Shown here one piece after another: positions 63,536-64,000 of a stretch of 64,000 nucleotides of DNA; the first letter of the stretch is position 1; each line of letters starts with the position of its first letter. The DNA is from Gluconobacter thailandicus F149-1 = NBRC 100600 (lineage in GTDB: Bacteria > Pseudomonadota > Alphaproteobacteria > Acetobacterales > Acetobacteraceae), in assembly GCF_000964465.1 (NCBI RefSeq), contig NZ_BANH01000040.1, forward strand, positions 1 through 64,000, read 5' to 3'. The notes under the pieces are model-generated. The model did no database searches, had not been told where the DNA came from, and worked only from the letters and a program-made list of their open reading frames with translations. The translations under genes and the position numbers were made by a program.

Positions 63536-63578
63536 CATGCCCCGCTTTCTAGAGGCGGGGTATGGTTTTTGCGTCTCA
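63536..63578 (+). terminator. Probable terminator after the hexosaminidase gene
   Basis: GCCCCGC (63539-63545) pairs with GCGGGG (63555-63560) across the loop TTTCTAGAG, and TATGGTTTTTG follows. Confidence 0.6.
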
Positions 63579-63605
63579 TTCGTTTCGACTGTAAACTTAC
63601 ATAGC

Positions 63606-63658
63606 AGGCCCGAGGGCAGACCACATGGCCTGCCAGATTTTCACGATCGGGCCTTTTT
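63606..63658 (+). other. Terminator-like hairpin overlapping the start of the M13 peptidase gene
   Basis: AGGCCCGA (63606-63613) pairs with TCGGGCCT (63647-63654), the pairing ends in five T, and an inner GGCAG/CTGCC stem lies between. The hairpin encloses a GAGGG ribosome site and an in-frame ATG at 63625. It resembles an attenuator but may simply be chance. Confidence 0.4.
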
Positions 63659-64000
63659 GCATGCACCAGAAGACATTTCCCCGTAAGGCAGCTTTGCTGT
63701 TGTCCGCCAGTCTTGGGCTGGCAGCAGTGCCATCCGTTGTTTCCGCAAAGCCGGCTGTGCCGCTGATCACATATGATCAGTACGGTCTCGATCTCGCGGG
63801 CCGCAATATGAGCGTGAAGCCGGGTGACAGTTTCTTCGATTATGCCAACGGCAGCTTCCTGAAGACGCTCGAAATCCCGTCGGATATGAGCAGCTATGGC
63901 CCGTTCAATGCTTTGGCCGAGACGTCCCGTCAGCGCATTCAGTCCATCCTCAAGGACCTGTCTGCGCATCCGGTTGATGACCCGCAGTCAATCAACGAGA
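63625..64000 (+). CDS. M13 family metallopeptidase, N-terminal part (runs off the window)
   Basis: The visible reading frame encodes a signal peptide (KTFPRKAALLLSASLGLAAVPSVVSA) and then the M13/PepO N-terminal pattern PGDSFFDYANGSFLKTLEIPSDMSSYGPFNALAETSRQRIQSILKDL. The zinc motif HExxH lies beyond the window. Neprilysin-like M13 peptidases cut short peptides in the periplasm. Two starts are possible: ATG 63625 with a GAGGG ribosome site, or ATG 63661 (MHQKTFPRKA), which gives a more usual signal peptide but has only T-rich sequence upstream. Confidence 0.85.
   Translation, partial: MACQIFTIGPFCMHQKTFPRKAALLLSASLGLAAVPSVVSAKPAVPLITYDQYGLDLAGRNMSVKPGDSFFDYANGSFLKTLEIPSDMSSYGPFNALAETSRQRIQSILKDLSAHPVDDPQSINE

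Overview
This 64 kb window comes from an alphaproteobacterial chromosome, most likely an acetic acid bacterium (Acetobacteraceae), with Gluconobacter or a close relative as best guess. The evidence is the membrane-bound molybdopterin aldehyde dehydrogenase genes in the order cytochrome c, 2Fe-2S, Mo subunit; the abundance of oxidoreductases; a class II AroA; and the alphaproteobacterial order dnaX-ybaB-recR after a 4.5S RNA gene. No IS element, prophage, CRISPR array, tRNA or rRNA gene was seen. Everything here was read by eye; no database search was possible.

Region 1 (1-17.4 kb) is the most unusual part. A TetR regulator diverges from a run of thirteen same-strand genes: NAD(P) aldehyde dehydrogenase, GMC flavin alcohol dehydrogenase, family I CoA-transferase, glycerate 2-kinase, acyl-CoA dehydrogenase, SDR, DUF993 aldolase-like TIM barrel, xylose-isomerase-like TIM barrel, EtfB, EtfA, ETF-quinone oxidoreductase, a sugar/H+ symporter and GAPDH. 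The first eleven look like one inducible catabolic pathway. An alcohol would go to aldehyde, acid and acyl-CoA, with acyl-CoA electrons passing through ETF and ETF-QO to ubiquinone, and a linked sugar-like branch would deliver C3 acids. The CoA-transferase and acyl-CoA dehydrogenase genes share an 18-bp operator with identical half-sites (4335-4352 and 7367-7384), so they probably form one regulon. The substrate is unknown to me.

Region 2 (17.4-33.7 kb) is housekeeping: a DUF3465 exported protein, clpS-clpA, a D,D-carboxypeptidase, methionine aminopeptidase with gamma-glutamyltransferase, SRP RNA, dnaX-ybaB-recR with a pteridine-reductase-like SDR, a FYDLN-type zinc-ribbon protein with a lipoprotein gene, and aroA-cmk-rpsA.

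Region 3 (33.7-46.3 kb) is rich in envelope functions. It holds three large or CgeB-like glycosyltransferases in a row, two of them multi-domain with internal repeats, then a small DMT-type membrane protein, an M16 peptidase and a second glycosyltransferase locus.

Region 4 (46.3-53.9 kb) is mixed accessory content: a GYF-domain membrane protein, an MliC lysozyme inhibitor, an adenosine/adenine deaminase-like enzyme with an altered active-site motif, an LpxL-type acyltransferase, an exported atypical nucleoside hydrolase, an AT-richer GT61 gene, and a bona fide ACC deaminase with its divergent Lrp-type regulator.

Region 5 (53.9-64 kb) has the periplasmic Mo-aldehyde dehydrogenase (three genes), a divergent type II ABC importer that could supply metal or oxyanion, a GH20 beta-N-acetylhexosaminidase, and the start of an M13 peptidase cut by the window edge.
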